From positions 116,838 to 180,837 of the forward strand of contig JAFGKT010000048.1 of NCBI GenBank assembly GCA_016928435.1: a DNA stretch of 64,000 nucleotides, in the 5' to 3' direction. The notes beneath the pieces are model-generated. The model saw nothing but the letters and a program-made list of their open reading frames with translations, had not been told where the DNA came from and ran no database searches. Within the stretch, counting starts at the first letter, position 1. Each line of letters starts with the position of its first letter. Made by a program: the position numbers and the translations under genes. This DNA is from Sedimentisphaerales bacterium (GTDB lineage Bacteria; Planctomycetota; Phycisphaerae; Sedimentisphaerales; SM23-30). Shown here one piece after another: positions 33,466 to 42,133 of this stretch.

Positions 33466-35867
33466 GCGTAGGTTATGTCCACTTCCTGCGTTGAACCAAA
33501 GACCTTAATATCGACTTCCCGGCCCAGCCCGGAAACCGATAACCGATTATTCTCCAACTTCACGCTAAAACGAATCGAATCATAATCATATTCCAACTTA
33601 ACGTCGCGCCCGCTATAGACCTCAAGAGCAGCTATCTTATCGATTTCATTATTGGTGTAATTACGCTCCGGACCATAAGCAATTATACTCCCCGCCTTGA
33701 CATAGATCGGCATCGTTTCCAGATCTATATCCCTTTCGATCCATTGGCCGGTTGACACAATCGTCTCCTTACTCCAATAATCAATCCAAGTACCCGCCGG
33801 CAAATAAATACTCCTCTTATTGCCATGCTCCAAAGGCTCAAGCACCGGAGCTATCAGCATACTTTCACCAAAGAGATATTCATCTTCGATTTGCCGAACG
33901 TTCCGATCTTGCGGATACTCCAACACCAAAGCCCGCACCAAAGGCTCACCCGTTCGCGAACCCCTAGCAGCCTGTTCAAGAATATAAGGCAATAACCGAT
34001 AACGCAGCTTCGCGTATTTACGAAATATCTCCTCAGCCTCATCTCCAAACGACCAAGGCTCTCTGCTGTTGTTATTACCCGCACCATGACAACGCGCATG
34101 ACTGCAAAACATACCAAATTGCGCCCAGCGGATATACAACTCCGGCGTCGGCCGACCTATAAACCCACCTATATCATGAGAGAAAAACACAAACCCCGAC
34201 AACCCCATACTCAGTGCGCCTCTGAGTGTTCCCGCCAGACCAGCCCAACTACATTGACTATCGCCGCCCCAATGTATCGGATATCTCTGACTACCTGCCG
34301 TGCCACTGCGCGCCCATACGACCGACTCGCCGCTTACGCGCTCAATCGCTTCAGCAACCACCGCGTTATAAACCAACGTATATAAATTGTGGAACTTCTT
34401 ACCCGATATGTTCTGAAAACACGCATCTTCCGGAATCCCTTCGCCAAAATCCGTTTTTATCGTCGCTGCGCCCAGACGAATCAAATCAGATATCTGATCC
34501 GCGTACCAACGACACGCTTGTGGGTTAGAAAAATCTATAATCAAATCGTCAACCCAAGCCCCCGTCGTACCGGGCGGATAACAAAAAGGCGTCCCGTCGC
34601 TGTTCTTTGCGAAATATCCTTTTTCCACACCCTCCTTGTAGTTAATGTTATTTTCTTTAGGCGGAACAAAATTATACTGCCAAAGGCTCACGCGAAACCC
34701 ATCTTCTTTCAGTTTCCGCATATGCTTTTCCGGCTCTGCGAAACGACTCTTTGAAAATCGAAGATCACAATTCCAATCTTCTTCAAACCAAGCGGTGTCC
34801 AAATGTAAAACATCAGCGGGGATGTCACGATCCCGCAGCTCCTTGGCGACCTCGTCAACAACATCCCATGACACATAACTATTACGACTCATCCAAAGCC
34901 CAAAACTCCAGATAGGCGGCACAGGCGAAAAACCCGTCAACTGACAATACTTATAAATAATCTCCTTCGGGCTCGGCCCATGGATAACAAAATAATCCAT
35001 GCAACTATCTTCCACAGCGAAACCAAGTGAGTAAGCTTCGCTCGTCGCGACTTCCCATTCGGTCCGGCTGGAAGAATTTACAAACAAACCATAACCCGCT
35101 GTACTCCAAAGAAACGGAACATTTATATAGCTGCGACGGTTGCTGGTGCCGACGGCGTCTTTGTTCCAAAAATCCACCGGTTTGCCTTTGCGCGCCACAT
35201 AGTCAAAACGCTCGCCTAAACCATATATTTCTTCTTGGCCTTCGATCACAAAAGATTCAAAGCACGCTTTGCGATCGCCGCTCTCCACAAACGACGCTTC
35301 AAACATATCACTGGTAAGTAATCTTTCGTGCCACTGTTGCCAGAATAACTTACCATCGTTGTCATATGCCCGCATAGCGAACGGCTTCTTCTCGATCACC
35401 AGCCGAACCTCCGACGTACTGATGGTCAAAGCCTCATCCCCATCCTCAACATTTATTTGCACATTCGAATCCGGCTCAGCGGCCAACATCCGGCCCGCTA
35501 TGGGCGGGAAATCAGGCTCGGTCGAAGGAATCGTATCCGGGCTGAACCGCACTCGAAAAATCGAAGCCGACCAAAACGCTACCTCAAAATCCAAAACACC
35601 GGTTAAATCTTCGTTGATATGACGCTGAAGCATTTGCGTTTCATGCGTCTGCATAAACTTATTCGTCAAGCCTTCGGTCTTACATGAAAAGGCCACAATA
35701 TTGCCGCCCTTCTGTTCAACCGAAACCACCTCCATAGCCCGCATAAAATTTACGCCCCCCGAATACTTGAAAAACGACGGACCTTTCTGCGTATTAACAA
35801 TGCTCGAATCAGCTGCGCCTGTGCCGGCGCCGTATTGCGGAAATACTTCTGACGTGTTTTTATCCAT
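33462..35867 (-). CDS. GH31 alpha-xylosidase-like enzyme
   Basis: An 801-residue GH31 glycosidase: N-terminal beta-sandwich (to about 300; EEIYGLGERFDYVARKGK), the catalytic barrel with IPADVLHLDTAWFEEDWNCD, nucleophile Asp473 in IKTDFGEGIPEDA and acid/base Asp536 in HWGGDSQCSW, then C-terminal beta domains. KTDFGE and the aromatic W-F-E-E-D-W-N site are like YicI-type alpha-xylosidases rather than alpha-glucosidases (which read D-M-N-E). No signal peptide. With the fucosidase, GH4 galactosidase and apiosidase-like enzyme it could strip xyloglucan- or pectin-type oligosaccharides. Confidence 0.9.
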   Translation of the reverse strand: MDKNTSEVFPQYGAGTGAADSSIVNTQKGPSFFKYSGGVNFMRAMEVVSVEQKGGNIVAFSCKTEGLTNKFMQTHETQMLQRHINEDLTGVLDFEVAFWSASIFRVRFSPDTIPSTEPDFPPIAGRMLAAEPDSNVQINVEDGDEALTISTSEVRLVIEKKPFAMRAYDNDGKLFWQQWHERLLTSDMFEASFVESGDRKACFESFVIEGQEEIYGLGERFDYVARKGKPVDFWNKDAVGTSNRRSYINVPFLWSTAGYGLFVNSSSRTEWEVATSEAYSLGFAVEDSCMDYFVIHGPSPKEIIYKYCQLTGFSPVPPIWSFGLWMSRNSYVSWDVVDEVAKELRDRDIPADVLHLDTAWFEEDWNCDLRFSKSRFAEPEKHMRKLKEDGFRVSLWQYNFVPPKENNINYKEGVEKGYFAKNSDGTPFCYPPGTTGAWVDDLIIDFSNPQACRWYADQISDLIRLGAATIKTDFGEGIPEDACFQNISGKKFHNLYTLVYNAVVAEAIERVSGESVVWARSGTAGSQRYPIHWGGDSQCSWAGLAGTLRGALSMGLSGFVFFSHDIGGFIGRPTPELYIRWAQFGMFCSHARCHGAGNNNSREPWSFGDEAEEIFRKYAKLRYRLLPYILEQAARGSRTGEPLVRALVLEYPQDRNVRQIEDEYLFGESMLIAPVLEPLEHGNKRSIYLPAGTWIDYWSKETIVSTGQWIERDIDLETMPIYVKAGSIIAYGPERNYTNNEIDKIAALEVYSGRDVKLEYDYDSIRFSVKLENNRLSVSGLGREVDIKVFGSTQEVDITYA

Positions 35868-35924
35868 AACTCTATATCTTCCTGTTCACAGAATTACATC
35901 CGGCCTGAGTATTCAACAGCCTTT

Positions 35925-35966
35925 GTGACAACACCGCTTTGTCACACCCACAACTGTCATATGACA
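35925..35966. promoter_or_regulatory. cluster of TGACA/TGTCA half-sites, possible operator
   Basis: GTGACA (35925-35930) and TGTCAC (35940-35945) are inverted with a 9-base gap. TGTCATATGACA (35955-35966) is a perfect 12-bp palindrome. All four half-sites share TGTCA. They lie 60-100 bases upstream of the GH31 start, where a repressor or activator would act. No cognate regulator is adjacent. Confidence 0.45.
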
Positions 35967-36040
35967 CACATCTCTAGACATCGTAGATTATCATAGTAGT
36001 TCAACACCCTAGTATACACAGATAACTATCGTCTGTCTAT

Positions 36041-36069
36041 TGACAAGCACACACCAAATAGGATAAACT
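36041..36069 (+). promoter_or_regulatory. sigma70-like promoter for the pseudopilin gene
   Basis: TTGACA, 17-base spacer, TAAACT. The transcript would carry a leader of about 180 nt, which contains a hairpin TTGCGGT (36173-36179) / ACCGCAA (36193-36199). Nothing else was recognised in this 387-base gap. Confidence 0.5.
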
Positions 36070-36254
36070 AAACAAAGATGCAGTAGCAAATTATAGCGAA
36101 ACAACTCGGATGAGCCCGCAGCACTTCTTGGCATCTTCTATAGCAAAAATGGTCAAACGTTAATGATTGTGATTGCGGTGCTTGGTATAGCTACCGCAAC
36201 ATAAACGATGGACCAAAATCGGATGAGTTCGCGTTCTACCAGAAGACGATTTTC

Positions 36255-37145
36255 ATGAGCTGTTCTACTACTTATCTCAAAAGGCAAAGTTACCCAACAA
36301 AAAGTTCCAGCCGCCATTGCGCCGGTTGCCATCGCCCCCTGCGAGCTTTTACGTTGATCGAACTGCTGGTGGTGGTTTCGATCATTGCTCTTTTGGTGGC
36401 TATTTTGCTGCCGGCAATGGCGAAAGCAAGGAAGCAGTCACGCTCGGCGGTGTGTCTGAGCAATCTACATCAATGGGGATTGGCCGTGGGACTTTACATG
36501 GCTGATAACGAGGGCAATTTGTTCTCCTATACGTTTTACCGTGATTGGCCTGAAAACCCCGCCCACTTCGAGGCCATGCAAGATGGCTTTTACCATGGTG
36601 CGTTGCGCAAATACCACGATTACAACGATGATATCCGTCTGTGTCCCGAGGCTGATGAACCGGATCTAAACGACAACAACGGATGCCCGGAATGGGGCAG
36701 TACCTTCACCGCTTGGGGACACCCTAACTCCGGCGACCCAACCTATCGCGGCGACATTGGCAGTTATTGCTGGAACGTATGGGCTCATCACTTTGATGCC
36801 CTTACTTACCAATGCCTTTTGGAATGGGCTCCGTCGTCCCTCCTGGACCGAACCCGATTTTGGAACTCCGATATGAACGCGGAGGCTCCCCTACTAGCCG
36901 ACGGCCTAATGCCGGACACCTGGCCCTCGCAATATGACTTGCCTGCTTCTTATGACGACCAACCCATTTGCGAGATAGTAAATCAAAGCCGGATGGCGCG
37001 TGTAGCACTTAATCGCCACTACGGCGCAATCAATGTCCTGTTCGGCGATGGTTCAGCATCCCGCGTGCCGCTTCCGCAGTTGTGGAACATCAGGTGGCAC
37101 AAGAAATTTGAAACCTTCGTATTTCCAATGTGGTGGGGGAACTAA
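36255..37145 (+). CDS. prepilin-like protein with type II secretion pseudopilin N-terminus
   Basis: A 296-residue protein with the type IV prepilin start: a 30-residue basic leader, then [20 protein letters not shown], where a prepilin peptidase would cleave before Phe or Ala and the Glu sits at mature position 5. The C-terminal domain ends [19 protein letters not shown], the H-x-G-x-x-x-V-L-F-x-D-G-S block seen in very large planctomycete families of such proteins. They are presumably exported and surface-exposed, but the function of most members is unknown. It has its own promoter and no pilus genes nearby. Confidence 0.85.
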   Translation: MSCSTTYLKRQSYPTKSSSRHCAGCHRPLRAFTLIELLVVVSIIALLVAILLPAMAKARKQSRSAVCLSNLHQWGLAVGLYMADNEGNLFSYTFYRDWPENPAHFEAMQDGFYHGALRKYHDYNDDIRLCPEADEPDLNDNNGCPEWGSTFTAWGHPNSGDPTYRGDIGSYCWNVWAHHFDALTYQCLLEWAPSSLLDRTRFWNSDMNAEAPLLADGLMPDTWPSQYDLPASYDDQPICEIVNQSRMARVALNRHYGAINVLFGDGSASRVPLPQLWNIRWHKKFETFVFPMWWGN

Positions 37146-37248
37146 TCCAGCCTTTCCGGCCTGCTATTTGAAATTGAATCCCGTTTCTGTAAGAGGGTGA
37201 TCGCGTAATTTGGTAGAGTACTAGTACCAGATCAAGGGGATTGTACGC

Positions 37249-37332
37249 ATGAATAGGCATTTTAGTGGTCCGCAGATTGTTTCTAAGTTGCGTCGGACTG
37301 ACATTGTGATCGGTCGTTTATTAATCAGATAG
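37249..37332 (+). pseudogene. N-terminal fragment of an IS3-type transposase OrfA
   Basis: A 27-codon frame, MNRHFSGPQIVSKLRRTDIV then IGRLLIR, preceded by AAGGGG. The order R-x-F-x-x-x-Q-I-V-x-K-L-R-x-x-D-x-x-I-G is the helix-turn-helix start of IS3 family OrfA proteins. The rest of the element is gone: the frame stops 8 bases before the next gene. Likely a truncated insertion sequence end. Confidence 0.55.
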
Positions 37333-37340
37333 GTGAGATT

Positions 37341-38240
37341 ATGATAGTATGTGATGAATCCTATTTTCCTTCGCTGGAGGCGATTTCCAAACTGCATTAT
37401 GCACCAGAAGGAGAGTTTGTAAAAGACCATAGTTTTGTTTATCATAATGGTCTGTTCCACCTGTTTTCTATTAGTGGGCCAGCGGGAACAACATGGCAAG
37501 ACTCAGGCAGTGAGGAACGTTTCAGTCACAGTATTTCGAGTGACCTTGTAAACTGGGAATTTACTGAACATGTGCTTGCGATCAACTGGTATGGCAAAGA
37601 AGACAAGAGTAAAATCTGGGCGCCATTTGTTATCGAACATAATGGCGTGTTTCATATATTTTATTCTGGTATAAGTTATAATGAGCCGCGCAAATCGCCG
37701 GGGGATTATACGATACGGACGTGCCACGCGGTATCTAAGGACCTGAAGACGTGGGAGAAACGTCCAGCGGTGCCTCCGCCTCCTGAGGGAATTGTGGAAT
37801 GTCAGGATGCTCATGTTTATCACGATGCAGAGACAGGGAAATTTTATCTGTACTGCATTGGCGGCAGTAATCGTGTTACAGGGGTGATTGTAAGAACCAG
37901 TACAGATCTTGAAACTTGGAGGCCTGCGAAGGTGTGTTTTCGTATTCGCCTGGAAGATATGCCTTATCGAAGTACACATCCGACTGAATCACCTTTTGTA
38001 TTGAAGCATGAAGGTAATCTTTTTCTTCTTCTCAATGATGGTTATGCAGTAGGGAATGAGCCTGACGGCGGCTTTACGGGTTTTCGTCCTTATGGGCAGC
38101 GATTGCCGGGTTTTGCCTGTGAGGTGCTGCGGTTTGGCAATCGTTATCTTCGGTCGGCGGTGCATGGCTCGCGCGGCTACTACCGGCTAGTGATGTGCGA
38201 AATGCAGATCGAAGGACTAGACATCAGGTTCATTACCTGA
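37341..38240 (+). CDS. GH43/GH32-like five-bladed beta-propeller glycosidase
   Basis: A 299-residue protein with AGGTGA before its ATG. Repeating blades read HSFVYHNGLFHLFSI, WAPFVIEHNGVFHIFYSG, DAHVYHDAETGKFYLYC and TESPFVLKHEGNLFLL, with the D-x-h...G-x-h-h-h-h-Y/F rhythm of GH43/GH32/GH68 propellers. The Asp in KDHSF and QDAHV and the Glu in PTESPFV are in positions of the three catalytic acids. No signal peptide. Composition is more G/T-rich on the coding strand than genes to its left, and it directly follows an IS remnant, so recent acquisition is plausible. Substrate not predictable. Confidence 0.7.
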   Translation: MIVCDESYFPSLEAISKLHYAPEGEFVKDHSFVYHNGLFHLFSISGPAGTTWQDSGSEERFSHSISSDLVNWEFTEHVLAINWYGKEDKSKIWAPFVIEHNGVFHIFYSGISYNEPRKSPGDYTIRTCHAVSKDLKTWEKRPAVPPPPEGIVECQDAHVYHDAETGKFYLYCIGGSNRVTGVIVRTSTDLETWRPAKVCFRIRLEDMPYRSTHPTESPFVLKHEGNLFLLLNDGYAVGNEPDGGFTGFRPYGQRLPGFACEVLRFGNRYLRSAVHGSRGYYRLVMCEMQIEGLDIRFIT

Positions 38241-38258
38241 AATTCCCTTTATTGAATG

Positions 38259-39434
38259 TTAGAATAAGCTGTTATTTAATCGCCCATTCATGATTTCCAA
38301 CATCCCCTTTGCATCTGTATACCCAGCCTTCATCGCCTCTTCATACCAATATGCCGCCTGCTCATAATCCTGTTCCACCGCCTGCCCCTTCTCATATATT
38401 ATACCCAAAGTAACCATAGCCTCCACACAACCAGCCGCTACCGCCCGCTCAAACCAACGGATCGCCTCATCATAGTCCTGCTCAACCACCAACCCGTCAT
38501 AACACCTCCACCCCAAAGCATACATCGAATATCCATTGCCTTCCGCCACCCCTTCTCGCCATAATCGCAACGCCTTATCATAATCCCGTTCAACACCGTC
38601 GCCTCTTTGATATATAATGCCTATACAATACATCGCATTTAAATGCCCCATTCCCGCCGCCTGCCGCCACCAGCGCAACGCCTCAGCATAATCCTGCTCA
38701 ACACCGAGACCTTCGTAGTACATACAACCCAGAGAATACATAGCATCCACACTACCAGCCGCCACCGCGCGATGATACCAACGCAAGGCTTCATCGTAGT
38801 CCTGGTTAACCCCACGCCCTTCTGCATACCCCCCCCCAAGAGCACACATCGCATCCGCACTGCCTTCCTCCGCCGCTAGCCGCCACCAGCGCAACGCCTC
38901 CCCATAATCCTGTTCAACTCCATCGCCTGCATGATACATCAAACCTATACAATAGATCGCCCCTAAATGCCCCATCCGCGCCGCCTGCCGCCACCAATGC
39001 AACGCCTTCCCATAATCCTGTTCAACACCGCGACCTTCCGCATACATCCACCCCAGACTACACATCGCATCCACACTGCCCGCCTCAGCCGCTCGCCGCC
39101 ACCAATGCAACGTCTCAGCATAATCTTTGTCTACTCCCAAACCATGTATATACATTGTTCCCAAGTAATACATTGCATTCACATTACCTCTCCACGCAGC
39201 CCGACGGGTCCAACGCAACGCCTCAGCATAATCCTGCTCAACCCCTCGCCCATGCACATACATCCGCGCCAGAGCAGACATCGCATCTGCATCTCCCGCC
39301 TCCGCCTGCTCCCGCAATCGTTCCGCCCGTTGTCTCGTCGTGTCTGCCTTTGCATCCTCATTCCCTAAACATTCTCCGCCCACTACCGCCAACACAAGCC
39401 CCACCATCATCACCCAAAAAGCTTTCCACGTCAT
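38259..39434 (-). CDS. Sel1-repeat protein, exported
   Basis: A 391-residue protein. The start at 39434 follows AAAGGA; an ATG six codons upstream lies before that site. Signal peptide VMMVGLVLAVVGGECLG, then nine tandem Sel1-like repeats of exactly 36 residues with the core GVEQDYAEALRWWRRAAEAG and an AMYxLGxMYxxG helix. The last repeat drifts (AVEQDYEQAAYWYEEAMKAG). Sel1 repeats form alpha solenoids for protein-protein contacts. The high repeat identity at DNA level invites copy-number change. Periplasmic or lipid-face location inferred; partner unknown. Confidence 0.88.
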   Translation of the reverse strand: MTWKAFWVMMVGLVLAVVGGECLGNEDAKADTTRQRAERLREQAEAGDADAMSALARMYVHGRGVEQDYAEALRWTRRAAWRGNVNAMYYLGTMYIHGLGVDKDYAETLHWWRRAAEAGSVDAMCSLGWMYAEGRGVEQDYGKALHWWRQAARMGHLGAIYCIGLMYHAGDGVEQDYGEALRWWRLAAEEGSADAMCALGGGYAEGRGVNQDYDEALRWYHRAVAAGSVDAMYSLGCMYYEGLGVEQDYAEALRWWRQAAGMGHLNAMYCIGIIYQRGDGVERDYDKALRLWREGVAEGNGYSMYALGWRCYDGLVVEQDYDEAIRWFERAVAAGCVEAMVTLGIIYEKGQAVEQDYEQAAYWYEEAMKAGYTDAKGMLEIMNGRLNNSLF

Positions 39435-39496
39435 AGTCACGTCCTTTCCCATTACAGACTACAAAATAGATTTAAATATGTCCGCTTAAAATCCAT

Positions 39497-40408
39497 CTAC
39501 GGCAAAGAAACCCCTTCTTCGGTAATGTTAACCGGCTCGATCCGGCCGTTAGGAAGGTAATTTACATAACTAATCGACGAGTCGCGGAAGAAAACATTTT
39601 GCGTTCTGCCCATTTCGTTGCAGATAAAATACCATTGCCCACGCCATTCGAAGAACGAGCCGTGACGGTCAAAATCTATGTTACGTTCGCCGCGATAATG
39701 TAATGAAGGTGTGATCCTGTCTTTTTGCACGATAGATCCGCGACAGTCATAGTCGCCGTACACAGAATCAGACATCCCGTAATAGCACCCCCACGAGAGA
39801 TAATAAATCCCATCGCGTTTGTGCAGGTAAGGCTTATCATCCATCTTGCCCTTACCGTAAGGACCCTCAGGATTATTAATCGTAATCAGACGAGGCGTCT
39901 CCGCCAAGCTGATCATATCCTCATTCAAACGTGCGATATAGAACTGCATTGTTCCAAAAACAATATAGCACGTGCCGTCGTCGTCTTTGAACAAACCCGG
40001 ATCACGAATCATCGTATCAACCGCCCCCTCGGCTAGAATCGGCTTTCCGAGCGGATCGCGCCATGGTCCGATGGGTGTATCGGCTTCGAGAACGCCGATG
40101 TTTGCCGGTCCGCGTGAAAAGTAGAAATAATGTTTTCCGTTGCGTTCCATCGCGTCCACCGCCCAACATTCTGTGTCGGGCTTGGCATAATATGTTTCTT
40201 CCGGACGAATCGTACACTCATGTTGCCAATTGATTAGATCAGGCGTGGACCATATCCACCAATCCTCCATGATAAAACGTTCGCTCTGGGCACTTTTATC
40301 ATGTGTCGCGTACAAATACGCTCGATCATTATAAATTCGGATATGCGGGTCACATAATCCTATGCCTGGCATAATCGGATTGCCTGATGTTTGTCTTTGC
40401 GTATTCAT
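39497..40408 (-). CDS. GH43-like glycoside hydrolase
   Basis: A 303-residue five-bladed propeller. GLCDPHIRIYNDRAYLYATH carries the first catalytic Asp (D-P-H), MIRDPGLFKDDDGTCYIVFG the second. The third blade reads MDDKPYLHKRDGIYYLSWG where GH43 enzymes have E-G/A-P-h-h; the usual acid Glu appears to be Asp (D-K-P). GSFFEWRGQWYFICNE follows. No signal peptide, so cytoplasmic. Activity class (arabinofuranosidase, xylosidase or other) cannot be told, and the acid substitution could mean altered chemistry. Confidence 0.78.
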   Translation of the reverse strand: MNTQRQTSGNPIMPGIGLCDPHIRIYNDRAYLYATHDKSAQSERFIMEDWWIWSTPDLINWQHECTIRPEETYYAKPDTECWAVDAMERNGKHYFYFSRGPANIGVLEADTPIGPWRDPLGKPILAEGAVDTMIRDPGLFKDDDGTCYIVFGTMQFYIARLNEDMISLAETPRLITINNPEGPYGKGKMDDKPYLHKRDGIYYLSWGCYYGMSDSVYGDYDCRGSIVQKDRITPSLHYRGERNIDFDRHGSFFEWRGQWYFICNEMGRTQNVFFRDSSISYVNYLPNGRIEPVNITEEGVSLP

Positions 40409-40463
40409 GTTTTTTGTCTCAACAAGATTCTAATGAAAATAAACATTGGTTTTCGACACAATA

Positions 40464-41162
40464 TCATATAAGCAAGTGTGTGTCGATGCCAATCCCCGCG
40501 GTGGTAACAGCGCCGGTGTAGGTTTGAGCAGCGGGGTTAAGGAAGCCTTTTTTCATCGCAGCGAAAGTAACCGTATGGTTGGCTTTGACCGCGATATCAG
40601 CAACTTCGCCGGTGTCACAATCTAGGCCGCTGGGGATGTCCAGCGCAAAAACCGGGACATCAAGTTGATTAAGCGTTTCGATCACAGTGCGGATTGGTTG
40701 CCGGGGCGGCCCCGAAGCGCCGGTGCCTAGCATAGCATCAACGAACCAATCCACATGCCCCGCGTGCTCCTTCATCTCCTCAGCTATCGAACTTGATTCT
40801 TGGCTTTGCAGATACGCAATTGGCAGTTTCATTTTCTCGATGACTATTAGATTGGCCAGGGCGTCGCCCTGATATTTCTCTCGCGGACAGGTGATAAGAA
40901 CCTTGAGACTGTGGGCCGCGTTGGCTAGGTGGCGTGCCATGACGAATCCGTCGCCGCCGTTATTGCCCGGGCCGGCAATGACGTAAATACTGCTCGGGTT
41001 GGCATTTAGAAGCGATTGCAATTGGCGGGCCGCCGCAGCGCCGGCGTTCTCCATGAGGATAAGGGAATTAATCGCGAAACGGTCGATAGCGGCCTGGTCA
41101 CAGGCTCTAACTTGCTCGCGAGTAAGCACTAACGGTTCTGATGGTGAGGGTTTGGTTGTCAT
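40464..41162 (-). CDS. nnrE: NAD(P)H-hydrate epimerase
   Basis: A 232-residue YjeF_N-domain protein that epimerises R- and S-NAD(P)HX, damaged nicotinamide cofactors. LTREQVRACDQAAIDRF, LMENAGAAAARQL, IAGPGNNGGDGFVMARHL (the GxGNNGGDG motif), VDAMLGTG and ALDIPSGLDCDTGE are all present. In many bacteria this domain is fused to the dehydratase NnrD; here it stands alone and no nnrD is in the window. Housekeeping role; it sits oddly among sugar genes. Confidence 0.92.
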   Translation of the reverse strand: MTTKPSPSEPLVLTREQVRACDQAAIDRFAINSLILMENAGAAAARQLQSLLNANPSSIYVIAGPGNNGGDGFVMARHLANAAHSLKVLITCPREKYQGDALANLIVIEKMKLPIAYLQSQESSSIAEEMKEHAGHVDWFVDAMLGTGASGPPRQPIRTVIETLNQLDVPVFALDIPSGLDCDTGEVADIAVKANHTVTFAAMKKGFLNPAAQTYTGAVTTAGIGIDTHLLI

Positions 41163-41214
41163 GGAACGGATTGTAACTGCCTATACTCGGCTGGTCAAGG
41201 TATCCAATTAGGCA

Positions 41215-41620
41215 GCAGAGAAACGCAAGTGCGATTGAACCGGGTGGTGCGAAAATGAGAGGAACACAGCGGAAACGCGTGCGCAATAAAGAAACAAAAA
41301 GATAGCATAAATGCGCGGAATTTAGAAGCGGAAATGAGAGATTTGTTGGGATACGGGCGCACTTGGTATGGTAGGCGGGCGCTGAGGGGCGGACGTTGAG
41401 ATACGCGAAGGTTTGTCGGGAGCGCGCGGGGACGAGACGGGTGAGAATGGGCGATCAAAAATGAACAGAAATTTGTCGGTTTTGATCGGTTTGGGTTAGA
41501 AATGGAGTGGTTTTTTTCAAAAACGGATGAGTTTTTTGGGGTGGCTGATTTTGCGCGGTTTGGTCGGTAGCAACTTTGCGCAACGAGAAAAATTTACCGC
41601 ACAAAGAACGCAAATAAAGA
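41215..41620 (+). repeat. dispersed repeat, copy B
   Basis: This fills the gap between nnrE and the DUF486 gene. It matches copy A (2471-2800) in inverted orientation, including GTTTTTTGGGGTGGCTGATT and TTTGCGCGGTTTGGTCGG as almost unchanged runs, and is followed by ACCGCACAAAGAACGCAAA, a diverged form of the tandem-unit core. Plus-strand composition is G-rich here and C-rich in copy A, as expected for inverted copies. No gene seen. Confidence 0.75.
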
Positions 41621-41681
41621 CAGGGATTTTGAGGTGCTAAAGAGATTGCTGTGTGTACCGAGATAAGAAGCTAACGTATTG

Positions 41682-42035
41682 TCAGTTGTTGACGGAGATT
41701 TCGCGAAAGATGAAGAAGGCGGCAGCGACAAGACAGATTCCGGCCCATAGGTAGTTGATGGTCAGGCGTTGCCCCATATAGAGAGTGGCAAAGACGGCGA
41801 ATACCGCCATGGTAATAATTTCCTGGATGACTTTCAATTGGCCGAGAGAATAGGTTTGAAAGCCTAACCGATTAGCGGGCACTTGAAGGCAATACTCCAG
41901 AAACGCCACAGCCCAACTGGCGACGATAACCAGAAGCAACGGCTTGTTTTTCATATCCTTGAGGTGACCATACCACGCATAGGTCATAAAGAGATTGGAA
42001 CCAACCAATAGCAGAACGGGGAGAAGTTTTGTCAT
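41682..42035 (-). CDS. DUF486 family membrane protein
   Basis: A 117-residue protein with four membrane helices. The start at 42035 is chosen because AAGGA lies 8 bases upstream; the frame is open for 24 more codons. LLPVLLLVGSNLFMTYAWYG then HLKD, VASWAVAFLEYCLQVPANRL and QLKVIQEIITMAVFAVFAT match DUF486, small relatives of the drug/metabolite transporter superfamily with unknown function. It lies downstream of the AraC gene on the same strand, with about 100 bases between. Confidence 0.87.
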   Translation of the reverse strand: MTKLLPVLLLVGSNLFMTYAWYGHLKDMKNKPLLLVIVASWAVAFLEYCLQVPANRLGFQTYSLGQLKVIQEIITMAVFAVFATLYMGQRLTINYLWAGICLVAAAFFIFREISVNN

Positions 42036-42133
42036 ATACGGAATCCTTAAAAGATGATAATCCGGGCCTATGGAAAGGCCCTTCTGAGTGCATATTTTGA
42101 CGTTCACAACTACGAAAGTTGACTGGAATAGGA

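Noticed and set aside
38967..39368. 133-codon plus-strand frame opposite the Sel1 gene
   Set aside because: It is the periodic antisense of the Sel1 repeats.
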